The notes under the pieces: generated by a model
The model's input: the letters and a program-made list of their open reading frames with translations, nothing else
The model's database searches: none
Told to the model about the DNA's origin: nothing
In this document: positions 44,754 through 52,567 of the stretch, piece after piece
How positions within the stretch are numbered: the stretch's first letter is position 1
How the letters are laid out: each line of letters opens with the position of its first letter
Made by a program: the position numbers and the translations under genes
Source of the DNA: Lachnospiraceae bacterium
GTDB taxonomy: Bacteria; Bacillota; Clostridia; Lachnospirales; Lachnospiraceae
Direction of reading: 5' to 3'
Length of the DNA stretch: 64,000 nt
NCBI GenBank assembly: GCA_029067085.1
Contig: JAIEFE010000004.1
Location: 105,532 to 169,531, forward strand

Positions 44754-45926
44754 TTATATGTAAAGCTTCATCTTCCCCCGGATATCTGCAAGCCGTTCCA
44801 ATGCTTTCTGCAGCGTAGCGTCCTGCTTGGCGAAATGGAAACGGATATACCGGTTTTCCGGCTCTTTAAAGAAGCTGGAACCGGGTACTGCCCCCACGCC
44901 CACCTTCCGTGCCAACTCTTCGCAGAAAAGAAGATCGCTTTCATAGCCATATTCACTGATATCTACCAACACATAATAGGCGCCCTGCGGGTCTGTAAAC
45001 CGCAGGCCGATCTCCTGTAATCCCTCTGTAAACAACCGTTTCATATGGGTATAATGTTCCCGCAGACCCTCATAATAGGAATCCGGAAACTGTAAGCCCA
45101 CCACAGCCGCCTCCATCAGCGGCGCTGCTGCCCCCACGGTCAGAAAATCATGAACTTTTTTAACCCGATCGGTGATCTCCGGGGAAGCCATGACGAAGCC
45201 CAGCCGCCAGCCCGTAATGGAGTAGGTCTTGGAGAGGGAATTGCAGATGATGGTTCTCTCCCGCATGCCCGGCAGCATAGCGATACAAGTATGCGCATAG
45301 GGCTGGTATACGATATGCTCATACACCTCATCTGTTATGACATATATGTCATATTTTATGGCAAGCTCTGCAATCGCCTTCAATTCGTCAACGGTAAAAA
45401 CCTTGCCACAGGGATTGGAGGGATTGCACAGAATCAACGCTTTCACGCCCGGCTGCTTCACCGCCGCTTCCAGCTCGTCCCCGTCAAAAGAAAAGGCTGG
45501 TGGCTTTAGTGGCACATAGATCGGCTCCGCCCCGGACAGGATGGTGTCCGCACCGTAATTTTCATAGAAGGGAGAAAATATGACAACCTTGTCACCCGGA
45601 TTGCACACTGACATCATGGCCGCCATCATCGCCTCCGTGCTGCCGCAGGTAACCACGATCTCGCTGTCAGGATCCACTTGCATACCGTAAAAATGCTCCT
45701 GCTTTTTCGCCAGCGCCTCCCGGAAATTCTGTGCACCCCAGGTCAGTGCATATTGATGCGGCCCGATTCCCGCGATCTCAGCCAGCCTGTCCGTAATCTC
45801 TTTCGGCGGATCAAAATCCGGAAAGCCCTGAGACAGATTGACTGCGTCGTATTGATTGGACACTCTCGTCATTCTTCGTATCACAGAATCTGTAAATCCC
45901 GCGGTTCTCTCACTTAAGCGCTTCAT
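44754..45926 (-). CDS. Class I/II pyridoxal-phosphate aminotransferase
   Basis: The 390-residue enzyme has a fold-type I aminotransferase layout: NLSQGFPDFDPP at the start, CNPSNPCGKVFT, and the PLP lysine in NSLSKTYSITGWRLGF. It is closest to the KAT/MtnE or aspartate-like group that includes many broad aminotransferases; the substrate is not set by sequence. It starts 39 bases after the recD2 stop and is probably transcribed with it. Confidence 0.92.
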   Translation of the reverse strand: MKRLSERTAGFTDSVIRRMTRVSNQYDAVNLSQGFPDFDPPKEITDRLAEIAGIGPHQYALTWGAQNFREALAKKQEHFYGMQVDPDSEIVVTCGSTEAMMAAMMSVCNPGDKVVIFSPFYENYGADTILSGAEPIYVPLKPPAFSFDGDELEAAVKQPGVKALILCNPSNPCGKVFTVDELKAIAELAIKYDIYVITDEVYEHIVYQPYAHTCIAMLPGMRERTIICNSLSKTYSITGWRLGFVMASPEITDRVKKVHDFLTVGAAAPLMEAAVVGLQFPDSYYEGLREHYTHMKRLFTEGLQEIGLRFTDPQGAYYVLVDISEYGYESDLLFCEELARKVGVGAVPGSSFFKEPENRYIRFHFAKQDATLQKALERLADIRGKMKLYI

Positions 45927-45965
45927 GTTTTTCTCCTCGTCTCATTTGGTTTCTATAAAATATTA

Positions 45966-48227
45966 TCACGACTTGTGGTTATTCTCAACCAACCGTTCTT
46001 TCAGCAATGTATTCCTCTTTGTCACAACCACATTCCTCACCGCATAGGCAAGCGCCTTTCTGCTGCCAACCATGACCAGAATTTTCTTTGCTCTGGTAAT
46101 GCCCGTGTAGATCAGGTTCCTCTGCAGCATGACATAATGATTCATGAGGACCGGCATCACCACGATCGGATATTCCGAACCCTGTGCCTTATGAATCGTT
46201 ACCGCATAGGCATGTACCAGTTCATCCAATTCCGTGCTGTCATACTCTACCTGTCGGCCGTCAAAATTTACCTTTAATGTCCGATCCGCCGCATTCACCG
46301 ATGCAATGATGCCGATATCTCCATTAAAGACTTCTTTGTCATAATTATTCTTGATCTGCATGACTCTGTCTTCCGCCCGGTAAGCATAACCACTCCTTCT
46401 CAGACAGTCTTTCGGCACAGCCACCGCACCACGCCCGCGCATAAATACCTCCTGCTCCGCGGGGTTCAGTGCCTCCTGCAAAGAAAGATTCAGGTTGACA
46501 GCCCCTACCACACCTCTCTGCATCGGTGTCAATACCTGAATCTGGGACGCATCCACTTGATAATAGCCGGGCAGCTTATTTTTTACCAATTCTACGATCT
46601 GCGGTACAACAGCCTCCCCATCCTCATTTTCCATAAAGAAGAAATCCGTATTTTTTCCGTTGGAAAGATCCGGCAGCTTCCCCTCATTGATGGCATGGGC
46701 ATTCGTGATGATACGACTGCTCAGCGCCTGTCTGAATATCCGAGTCAGACGGATGACGGGAAAGGTCTCAGAATCAATGATATCTCTGAGAACATTACCG
46801 GCACCAACGGAAGGGAGCTGGTCAATATCCCCCACCATGATCAGCCGCATCGACGGCGGAATCGCTTTTAAAAGTGCGTTCATCAGAACCATATCGATCA
46901 TGGAGCATTCGTCTAGGATCAGCACATCTCCCTCCAACGGATTCTCTTCATTTTTCTGATACCCCTCCGGCGGCTTGCACTCCAACAATCGGTGTATGGT
47001 CTTTGCCTCCAGTCCGGTCGCTTCCGCCAGCCTCTTAGCAGCGCGTCCCGTAGGAGCCGCCAGAAGAATCTTAAGTCCATAGGCCCTGTAGGCGGAAATA
47101 ATGCCGTGGGTCGTAGTTGTCTTGCCTGTGCCCGGGCCTCCCGTCAGCACCATGACCTTTGCCGTGGCGGCTTTGCGGATCGCCTTCGCCTGAATCTCAT
47201 CGTACTGCACACCCGCCTTCTCCTGAATCAGCTCCACACTGACGGAAAGGCTGTCATCGCCCGCCGCCCGCCTGGCCTCCGTCAGCTTCGTGTAAAGCCT
47301 GTCCTTCGCCGGGGACTGGGCCAGCTTTTTCAGTTTTCCCGCCACACCCACCTCGGCATAATACAAAGGCGGCAGATAAATCGCATCGATCGGTTCTCCC
47401 TCCTCATCTATCTTTTCCACGTTTTTCTCCCGGATCAGTTCTCCCTTGTGAAGCATATCATCCATGGTCATAATGACAGTTTCCGGCGACGCTTCCAGAA
47501 GCTGCGCAGCTGTGTCGATCAACTGCTGCTTCCGGGCGTATACATGTCCGTCGTTTGAAAGCTCCGACAAAGTATACATCAGCCCGCTCCGCAGGCGCAC
47601 ATAAGACTCCTTCCCGAATCCAAGCTTTCCGGCAATCTGATCCGCTGTCTTAAAACCGATTCCCCAGATATCGTCCGCCAGTCTGTAGGGATTCTCCTTC
47701 ATAACGACAATACTGTCATTTCCATACTGCTTATAAATCTTAGCCGCAAAAGAAGAACTGACCTGGTGTTCCTGCAAAAAAAGCATAATATTTTTTACTT
47801 CCTTCTGTCGCTCCCAGGATTCGGCTATCATCTGCACACGCTTTTTACCGATTCCCTCCACCTCGATCAGAAGCTCCACATTATCTTCGATCACAGCAAA
47901 GGTATCCGCCCCATATTTTTGAACAATTTTCTTCGCAAATTTAGGCCCCACGCCTTTGATCAGACCGGAACCCAAATATTTTTCCATACCATATACCGTT
48001 GCCGGAAGGGTTTCCTCCCAATTCTCGGCTACAAACTGCCTGCCATACTTAGCATCCACCTTCCAGTTACCTTCCACCAGAAGGACGGAGCCCACATTGG
48101 CATCCAAAAGATTTCCTACCACGGGAACAAGTTCACTATAGTCTTTCACCCTGCACTTTAGGACAGAATAGCCATTCTCGGGGTTCTGATAAGTAATTCT
48201 CTCCACCACACAACGGATCTTAACCAC
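45966..48227 (-). CDS. recD2: SF1B ATP-dependent DNA helicase RecD2
   Basis: The 753-residue protein is RecD2 (RecD-like, without RecBC): an OB-like N-terminus, helix-hairpin-helix motifs (GVGPKFAKKIVQKYG, VEGIGKKRVQMI), Walker A in VLTGGPGTGKTTTT, motif II LILDECSMIDM, motif III GDIDQLPSVGAGNVL, and the C-terminal TIHKAQGSEYP. It unwinds DNA 5' to 3' and supports mismatch repair and fork stability. Length is normal for the family. Confidence 0.96.
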   Translation of the reverse strand: MVKIRCVVERITYQNPENGYSVLKCRVKDYSELVPVVGNLLDANVGSVLLVEGNWKVDAKYGRQFVAENWEETLPATVYGMEKYLGSGLIKGVGPKFAKKIVQKYGADTFAVIEDNVELLIEVEGIGKKRVQMIAESWERQKEVKNIMLFLQEHQVSSSFAAKIYKQYGNDSIVVMKENPYRLADDIWGIGFKTADQIAGKLGFGKESYVRLRSGLMYTLSELSNDGHVYARKQQLIDTAAQLLEASPETVIMTMDDMLHKGELIREKNVEKIDEEGEPIDAIYLPPLYYAEVGVAGKLKKLAQSPAKDRLYTKLTEARRAAGDDSLSVSVELIQEKAGVQYDEIQAKAIRKAATAKVMVLTGGPGTGKTTTTHGIISAYRAYGLKILLAAPTGRAAKRLAEATGLEAKTIHRLLECKPPEGYQKNEENPLEGDVLILDECSMIDMVLMNALLKAIPPSMRLIMVGDIDQLPSVGAGNVLRDIIDSETFPVIRLTRIFRQALSSRIITNAHAINEGKLPDLSNGKNTDFFFMENEDGEAVVPQIVELVKNKLPGYYQVDASQIQVLTPMQRGVVGAVNLNLSLQEALNPAEQEVFMRGRGAVAVPKDCLRRSGYAYRAEDRVMQIKNNYDKEVFNGDIGIIASVNAADRTLKVNFDGRQVEYDSTELDELVHAYAVTIHKAQGSEYPIVVMPVLMNHYVMLQRNLIYTGITRAKKILVMVGSRKALAYAVRNVVVTKRNTLLKERLVENNHKS

Positions 48228-48334
48228 AGCCCGTCTCCCCTTTCTTTATGATGCTATCAGCATATATTATACGAAAGCATTTGTAAAGGATTCTGCTATA
48301 CATGATACCATTCCTTCCGCCGCCACATGCAAAA

Positions 48335-48365
48335 AGCGTCCGCCGATTTTCCTCCGACAAACGCT
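48335..48365 (-). terminator. Terminator after ilvN
   Basis: Minus-strand AGCGTTTGTCGG pairs with a GGCGGACGCT-containing arm (five G-T pairs) and TTTTTGC follows, 22 bases after the ilvN stop. Confidence 0.75.
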
Positions 48366-48387
48366 CTCCGTCTTAACATAATATAAA

Positions 48388-48888
48388 TCAGCTGTTACTA
48401 ATACTCAATGCCTCCACCGCCACGCTCCCGCCTCTCGTGATCTCTATCCGGTTTGCACAGCATTTCCTCAATAACGCGATCAAATCATTATTGTGATTCT
48501 CTGTTTCCACGCTTTCTATCAACACCGCATCCCGGTCATAATCAATCACTGAGGCGTTAAAAATCTGCGATATCCTGAAAATCTCCTCGATATCCTTTTC
48601 AGAGCAGCCGCTTACCCTGACAAACATCAACTCTTTCCTATGGATGGCAACATCCGTATAATCCACCACCTTTATTATCTCAACGCTTCTGTTAAGCTGC
48701 TTTTTTACCTGTTCAAACGTTTGATCATCGCTTGTCAGACTGATTGTCATGCGGGAAACCGTCTCATCCTCCGTAACGCCGACAGTCAGGCTGTCTAAAT
48801 TATAAGATTTCCCCGAAAACAGACCGGAAATCCTGGCAAGCACACCGATTTCATTTTCCACAAACAAACAGAGCCATCTTTTTTTCAT
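48388..48888 (-). CDS. ilvN: Acetolactate synthase small (regulatory) subunit
   Basis: The 166-residue ACT-domain protein begins RWLCLFVENEIGVLARISGLFSGKSYNLDSLTVG, the hallmark of IlvN/IlvH, and ends in a second ferredoxin-like domain. It binds valine and gives feedback control of the large subunit. It starts one base after the ilvB stop, so the two subunits are made from one message. Confidence 0.96.
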   Translation of the reverse strand: MKKRWLCLFVENEIGVLARISGLFSGKSYNLDSLTVGVTEDETVSRMTISLTSDDQTFEQVKKQLNRSVEIIKVVDYTDVAIHRKELMFVRVSGCSEKDIEEIFRISQIFNASVIDYDRDAVLIESVETENHNNDLIALLRKCCANRIEITRGGSVAVEALSISNS

Positions 48889-48889
48889 T

Positions 48890-50620
48890 TTAGTTGCCCT
48901 CCCATTCTAAAATCATATCATGCAGGGCATTTCCGGGCGGAACAATGGGCATAACATTCTCCTCCCTGTCAATGATAAATTCAATGATTGTCGGCACTTT
49001 TCTGTTACCTTTTGCCGTTTCCAGTGCCCTCATGATCTCTTTCTCATCCGTTACCCGAATTCCTTTCGCTCCATAGCTTTCCGCCAGTTTGACAAAGTCG
49101 GGCGTATATTCCGGACAGCACTGGGTGGGTTTGTTGCAGTTTACAGCACAGCTTTTTCTGTACCGCATACAGGTACTGGAATATCGTCTGTCAAAAAACA
49201 TTTCCTGCCACTGTCTGACATTCCCCAAATAGCCATTGTTTAAGATGCAAATCATGATCGGCAGTTCATAAACTACCGCTGTCGCCATTTCCTGTATGTT
49301 CATCTGCATACCACCATCGCCGGAAATGACCACCACATCCCTGTCCGGATTCCCAATTTTAGCTCCGATCGCCGCCGGAAATCCATACCCCATCGTTCCC
49401 AGGCCGCCGGAGGTCAACATCCGCTTTCTCTCATGCAATTCTAAAAACTGCGTTGCCCACAGCTGGTTTTGTCCCACGTCTGTAGTGATGATTGCATTAT
49501 CAAAAATCCGGTTAATTGACTGTATGATTTTTTCCGGCGTCATGCCCTCTTTTTTCATCCTGACAGGATACTGCATCTTCCACTCTCCGATCTGCTCCAC
49601 CCATGCTTCTATATCTAACGGCTTTGCTATTTCAAGCAGCTTGCTGATTGCCATTTTTGCATCCGCCACAATCGGAACCGTAACGGCAATATTTCTTGAA
49701 ATAGAAGCAGCATCTATATCCACATGAATGATAGCAGCATCCGTGGCAAACTGTTCCGTCTTTCCCGTAATGCGGTCATTGAACCTTGTTCCGATGGAAA
49801 AGAGCACATCGCACTTACTGATTGCCGTATTGGCTGCGTAACTGCCGTGTATACCGATATTGCCTACGTATAAATCATGTGTGGTCGGGATTGCGCCCTT
49901 TCCCATAATAGTTGTAACAACCGGAACTCCCGTTATCTCTGCAAGCTTGCGCATTTCCCTGCCGGCATGACTGATCGCTACGCCGCCGCCAATCAGAAAA
50001 ACCGGCTTTTTCGCCTGTTGCAATAAATCTATTGCCTTTTTGATCTGTCCGGCGTGAACAGAACCATTCGGCTTATACCCTCTGATTTCTGCTTTTTCAG
50101 GATATGCACCGCTCCCATATGCCCGCTGTATATCTTTCGGCAAATCAACCACGACAACACCCGGTTTCCCTGTCCTTGCAATATAAAAGGCCTTTTTGAT
50201 TGTCCCTGCCAAATCCTCTCTTTTACGGACGGTTACAGCATATTTACTGATGCTCCTTGTAATCCCCACAATATCCACCTCCTGAAAAGCATCATTCCCG
50301 ATCAGCCCCGTCGGTACCTGTCCGGTAAAGCAGACAAGCGGCACACTGTCATAGTTTGCGGTTGCAATTCCCGTCACTAAATTGGTCGCGCCGGGGCCGC
50401 TTGTGACCAGACAAACGCCAACTTTTCCGGTGGAGCGCGCATATCCGTCAGCCGCATGGACCAACCCCTGCTCGTGTCTTGGCAGAATCACATCAATGTC
50501 ATCTTCCCCGTATAACGCATTAAACAGGTCGATTGCCTGTCCTCCCGGATAGGCAAAAAGTGTATCCACCTGCTCTACTTTCAGCGCCTTTATAAACAAT
50601 TCTGCTCCTGTTATTTCCAT
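48890..50620 (-). CDS. ilvB: Acetolactate synthase large (catalytic) subunit
   Basis: The 576-residue TPP enzyme joins two pyruvates, or pyruvate and 2-oxobutyrate, in branched-chain amino-acid synthesis. The catalytic Glu lies in LPRHEQGLVHAADGYAR, and the TPP motif GDGGMQMNIQEMATA-ILNNGYLG is intact. A cysteine-rich insert (about 497-515) occurs as I recall in other Lachnospiraceae IlvB. ATG at 50620 is eight bases after GGAGG; a TTG 14 codons upstream is rejected because it lies in the presumed TetR operator. Followed by ilvN. Confidence 0.96.
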   Translation of the reverse strand: MEITGAELFIKALKVEQVDTLFAYPGGQAIDLFNALYGEDDIDVILPRHEQGLVHAADGYARSTGKVGVCLVTSGPGATNLVTGIATANYDSVPLVCFTGQVPTGLIGNDAFQEVDIVGITRSISKYAVTVRKREDLAGTIKKAFYIARTGKPGVVVVDLPKDIQRAYGSGAYPEKAEIRGYKPNGSVHAGQIKKAIDLLQQAKKPVFLIGGGVAISHAGREMRKLAEITGVPVVTTIMGKGAIPTTHDLYVGNIGIHGSYAANTAISKCDVLFSIGTRFNDRITGKTEQFATDAAIIHVDIDAASISRNIAVTVPIVADAKMAISKLLEIAKPLDIEAWVEQIGEWKMQYPVRMKKEGMTPEKIIQSINRIFDNAIITTDVGQNQLWATQFLELHERKRMLTSGGLGTMGYGFPAAIGAKIGNPDRDVVVISGDGGMQMNIQEMATAVVYELPIMICILNNGYLGNVRQWQEMFFDRRYSSTCMRYRKSCAVNCNKPTQCCPEYTPDFVKLAESYGAKGIRVTDEKEIMRALETAKGNRKVPTIIEFIIDREENVMPIVPPGNALHDMILEWEGN

Positions 50621-50658
50621 ATCGTTTTCCTCCTTGTGGCATAATTTGTATGATGTTT

Positions 50659-50670
50659 GCAAGTACTTGC
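50659..50670. promoter_or_regulatory. Presumed TetR operator before ilvB
   Basis: GCAAGTACTTGC is a perfect 12-base palindrome 39 bases upstream of the ilvB start. It differs in one central base from the palindrome at the start site of the adjacent TetR gene. The stretch 50671-50688 between terminator and operator leaves room for an ilvB promoter, but none is clear by eye. Confidence 0.6.
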
Positions 50671-50688
50671 TTGCTTATGATGTATATG

Positions 50689-50718
50689 AAAAGGCACCAT
50701 TAATTTAGTGCCACTTTT
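50689..50718 (-). terminator. Terminator between the TetR gene and ilvB
   Basis: Minus-strand GGCAC and GTGCC with flanking AAAAG and TTTT form a hairpin ending in TTTTCAT, 29 bases past the TetR stop; the A-tract side makes it potentially bidirectional. Confidence 0.65.
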
Positions 50719-50747
50719 CTATAATCATAATAAATTATATCTTCTCG

Positions 50748-51326
50748 CTATTTCTTTGCAATGCCCTCCACAAAAACCTTCACACTGCATTTGATAAACT
50801 CTTCTCTGCTCGTCTTTGCAAGATCCTCATGGAAGGAGGCACGCAGGAATGTATAGCCAAAAGTAGAAGAAAAAACAGTCATTGCCAGACCCTCAAAATC
50901 AAAATCTCCCAACTTCCCCATTTCATTCATTTTTTTGAAATATTCCGTCAGAGAAGATACAAATGCCTGCGGTACCTTCATGATCAACGGCGCGGTTTCC
51001 TCATAAAGCTGCGGCGCCCTTAGACCGATCGACAAATTCACAAAATCCGGCGTTATTCTGTCCATATAGGCATTCATAAACATTTCCAGATCCGGTTCCA
51101 GTTCCCACTGCACATTTTGAAAAATATCCGGCGTAACATTCGCCCGCCATTTTTCCTGAGCCACTCCCTGCAATACAATATCTTTTTTGCTTTCGAACTT
51201 CCGAAAGAGGGTACACTCATTCACCTCAGCCAGACGCGCAATATCCTTTGTGGTAGTGGCAACATATCCTTTATCGCGTATCAGCGACATGGTTGCATCA
51301 ATGATTTTTTGACTTGTTTCGTCCAT
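50748..51326 (-). CDS. TetR family transcriptional regulator
   Basis: The 192-residue protein has the TetR helix-turn-helix at residues about 3-48 (SQKIIDATMSLIRDKGYVATTTKDIARLAEV, CTLFRKFESKKDIV) and a variable ligand-binding helical domain. ATG at 51326 is chosen because GGAGG lies seven bases upstream. Its promoter is near consensus and the palindrome GCAAGTGCTTGC sits just after the -10 box, so it should repress itself. A matching palindrome before ilvB suggests control of branched-chain amino-acid synthesis. Ligand unknown. Confidence 0.9.
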   Translation of the reverse strand: MDETSQKIIDATMSLIRDKGYVATTTKDIARLAEVNECTLFRKFESKKDIVLQGVAQEKWRANVTPDIFQNVQWELEPDLEMFMNAYMDRITPDFVNLSIGLRAPQLYEETAPLIMKVPQAFVSSLTEYFKKMNEMGKLGDFDFEGLAMTVFSSTFGYTFLRASFHEDLAKTSREEFIKCSVKVFVEGIAKK

Positions 51327-51340
51327 CCCACCGCCTCCAT

Positions 51341-51385
51341 GCAAGTGCTTGCTCTCATTCTAGCGAATCTTTACCAAAATGTCAA
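51341..51385 (-). promoter_or_regulatory. TetR gene promoter with overlapping operator
   Basis: On the minus strand consensus TTGACA (51380-51385), 17 bases and TAGAAT (51357-51362) form the promoter. GCAAGTGCTTGC (51341-51352; arms GCAAG/CTTGC) covers the expected start site, the classical position for autorepression. Confidence 0.75.
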
Positions 51386-51400
51386 TCAGTTTTCACGCCA

Positions 51401-51961
51401 TTACATAGGTTTCAGATTTCTATTAAGCCTGTCCACCATCCAGGCAATTCGTTTTTCCCGTCCGGCATCTGTCTTTGCGTCAAAGTACGCCCGCGCATAA
51501 GTTTTCTTTACGGATGGGGACATCGCCTGAAAATTTGTATAGGCAGGCTCATATTCTTTCAGCACTGTGGAAACCTGGGCAATATGTTCCTCTGTAATCT
51601 CTATAGATTTCGGCGCATCCCACTGGCCGTTCTTCTTGGCCTCCTCAATTTTCTTTCTTCCGAAATCGGTCATAATTCCCCGTTCTTCAAGACTTTTGAC
51701 CAAGCCTTTGTTTTTCTCTGACCACTTGCTGTTCTCCCTGCGCTGAGAGAAATATTTCTTATAAGTCTTATCGTCAAGGCTCTGCATCTGTCCGTCAATC
51801 CATCCAAAGCAGAGCGCCTCTTCAAGCGCCTCTCCCGCCTTGATCGTCTTCGGTCCTCCGGCTTTTCCAAACAAAAGCCAAACGCCTTCACTTGATAAAC
51901 AATTATCATTAAGCCATTTCCTGAATGCTTCTCTGTCGGCAAATTCCATGATATCGCTCAC
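51401..51961 (-). CDS. YdeI/OmpD-associated family protein
   Basis: The 186-residue protein matches the YdeI/OmpD-associated (bacteriocin-protection-like) family: FRKWLNDNCLSSEGVWLLF, ALEEALCFGWIDGQMQSLDD, FSQRRENSKWSEKNKG. GTG at 51961 is preferred because GGAGG lies eight bases upstream; a TTG at 51976 lies inside the ribosome site. The role of the family in Gram-positives is not known. It is alone on its strand, followed after a short gap by the divergent-promoter region of the TetR gene. Confidence 0.85.
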   Translation of the reverse strand: MSDIMEFADREAFRKWLNDNCLSSEGVWLLFGKAGGPKTIKAGEALEEALCFGWIDGQMQSLDDKTYKKYFSQRRENSKWSEKNKGLVKSLEERGIMTDFGRKKIEEAKKNGQWDAPKSIEITEEHIAQVSTVLKEYEPAYTNFQAMSPSVKKTYARAYFDAKTDAGREKRIAWMVDRLNRNLKPM

Positions 51962-52074
51962 TATGTACTCCTCCAATCACCCTATTTAATAAAGGTACTC
52001 TGCTGCCGATTTGCAACTTGATTATATCACATTCTCAGATGTCAATATACTAAAAATTTGAAAGAGAATAGCCC

Positions 52075-52103
52075 TTGCGTTTCCGAATCGGCTGTGCTAT
52101 GAT
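52075..52103 (+). promoter_or_regulatory. Promoter for the aspS2 leader
   Basis: TTGCGT, 17 bases and TGCTATGAT (extended -10). The predicted start near 52110 leaves a leader of about 450 bases before aspS2. Confidence 0.65.
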
Positions 52104-52109
52104 AACTTC

Positions 52110-52417
52110 AATCTTCACATAGCAGCTGCCTGTGCAACGTATAAGAGTTGCTGTGGTATTATGATTTACAGGAGAGAAAGAGATGCTTCGGATATATGGA
52201 CTGTTAGAGAATAGGGACGACGATAGATAGCGCTTGTAGCTGTGGAGACATAGGTACAAGCGCTGAATGTGTTGTGCCTATGCGGAGAGCAGCCGAAGCC
52301 TGAAAGATAACTTCCCACATCGGCGGATGTGTATTGCAGACTGCCATGACAGGAATATCAATCAGAGAGACCAGTACCGCATTGGTAAGTGATTACAGAT
52401 GCGAGACTGGTCTTTTT
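52110..52417 (+). ncRNA. Long structured leader RNA upstream of aspS2, class not recognised
   Basis: The leader has nested complementarity. GCTTCGG (52185-52191) and CCGAAGC (52293-52299) close a domain of 115 bases. Inside, AGCGCTTGTA and TACAAGCGCT (52229-52264) form a perfect hairpin whose loop CATAGG (52249-52254) is complementary to CCTATG (52277-52282), a potential pseudoknot. Further hairpins (CACATC/GATGTG near 52316-52330; GCAAC/GTTGC near 52134-52151) follow or precede, and it ends in a terminator. A T-box would be expected for an aminoacyl-tRNA synthetase, but no intact TGGNACCGCG is present; only TACCGC at 52375-52380 in the terminator arm recalls it. Class unknown. Confidence 0.5.
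52368..52417 (+). terminator. Terminator or attenuator in the aspS2 leader
   Basis: AGACCAGT and ACTGGTCT form a perfect eight-base stem, extended inside by CGCA with TGCG, followed by TTTTT. It ends about 55 bases before the small ORF and 150 before aspS2, so expression of aspS2 must depend on read-through. Confidence 0.8.
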
Positions 52418-52471
52418 ATGTGCTTAGAAAAGGATGCCACAATTAGCATGTCGATGAAGGGGGGTGATCCT

Positions 52472-52549
52472 ATGGGACATTGTGACGATGTCCGTATGGA
52501 CGCCAGAAACCGTGGAATATGTAACTGTAGAAAATACTCAGAGCTTTAG
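52472..52549 (+). CDS. Small Cys-rich ORF of 25 codons before aspS2
   Basis: The ORF starts MGHCDDVRMDARNRG and ends after ICNCRKYSEL, with three cysteines, one histidine, three Asp and two Asn. Its ribosome site AAGGGGGGTGAT is one of the best in the window, seven bases before the ATG, which supports translation. The stop is 18 bases before the aspS2 start. It could be a metal-binding peptide, a leader peptide, or serve to load ribosomes for aspS2. No family is recognised. Confidence 0.5.
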   Translation: MGHCDDVRMDARNRGICNCRKYSEL

Positions 52550-52567
52550 ATAGAAAGGGTGAAAATC

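Noticed and set aside
52110..52417. T-box, M-box or other known leader before aspS2
   Set aside because: No intact TGGNACCGCG, no M-box or other core recognised by eye, so no class is claimed.
52334..52549. 71-codon ORF through the aspS2 attenuator
   Set aside because: Its 5' half crosses the terminator hairpin; only the last 25 codons have a ribosome site and are listed separately.
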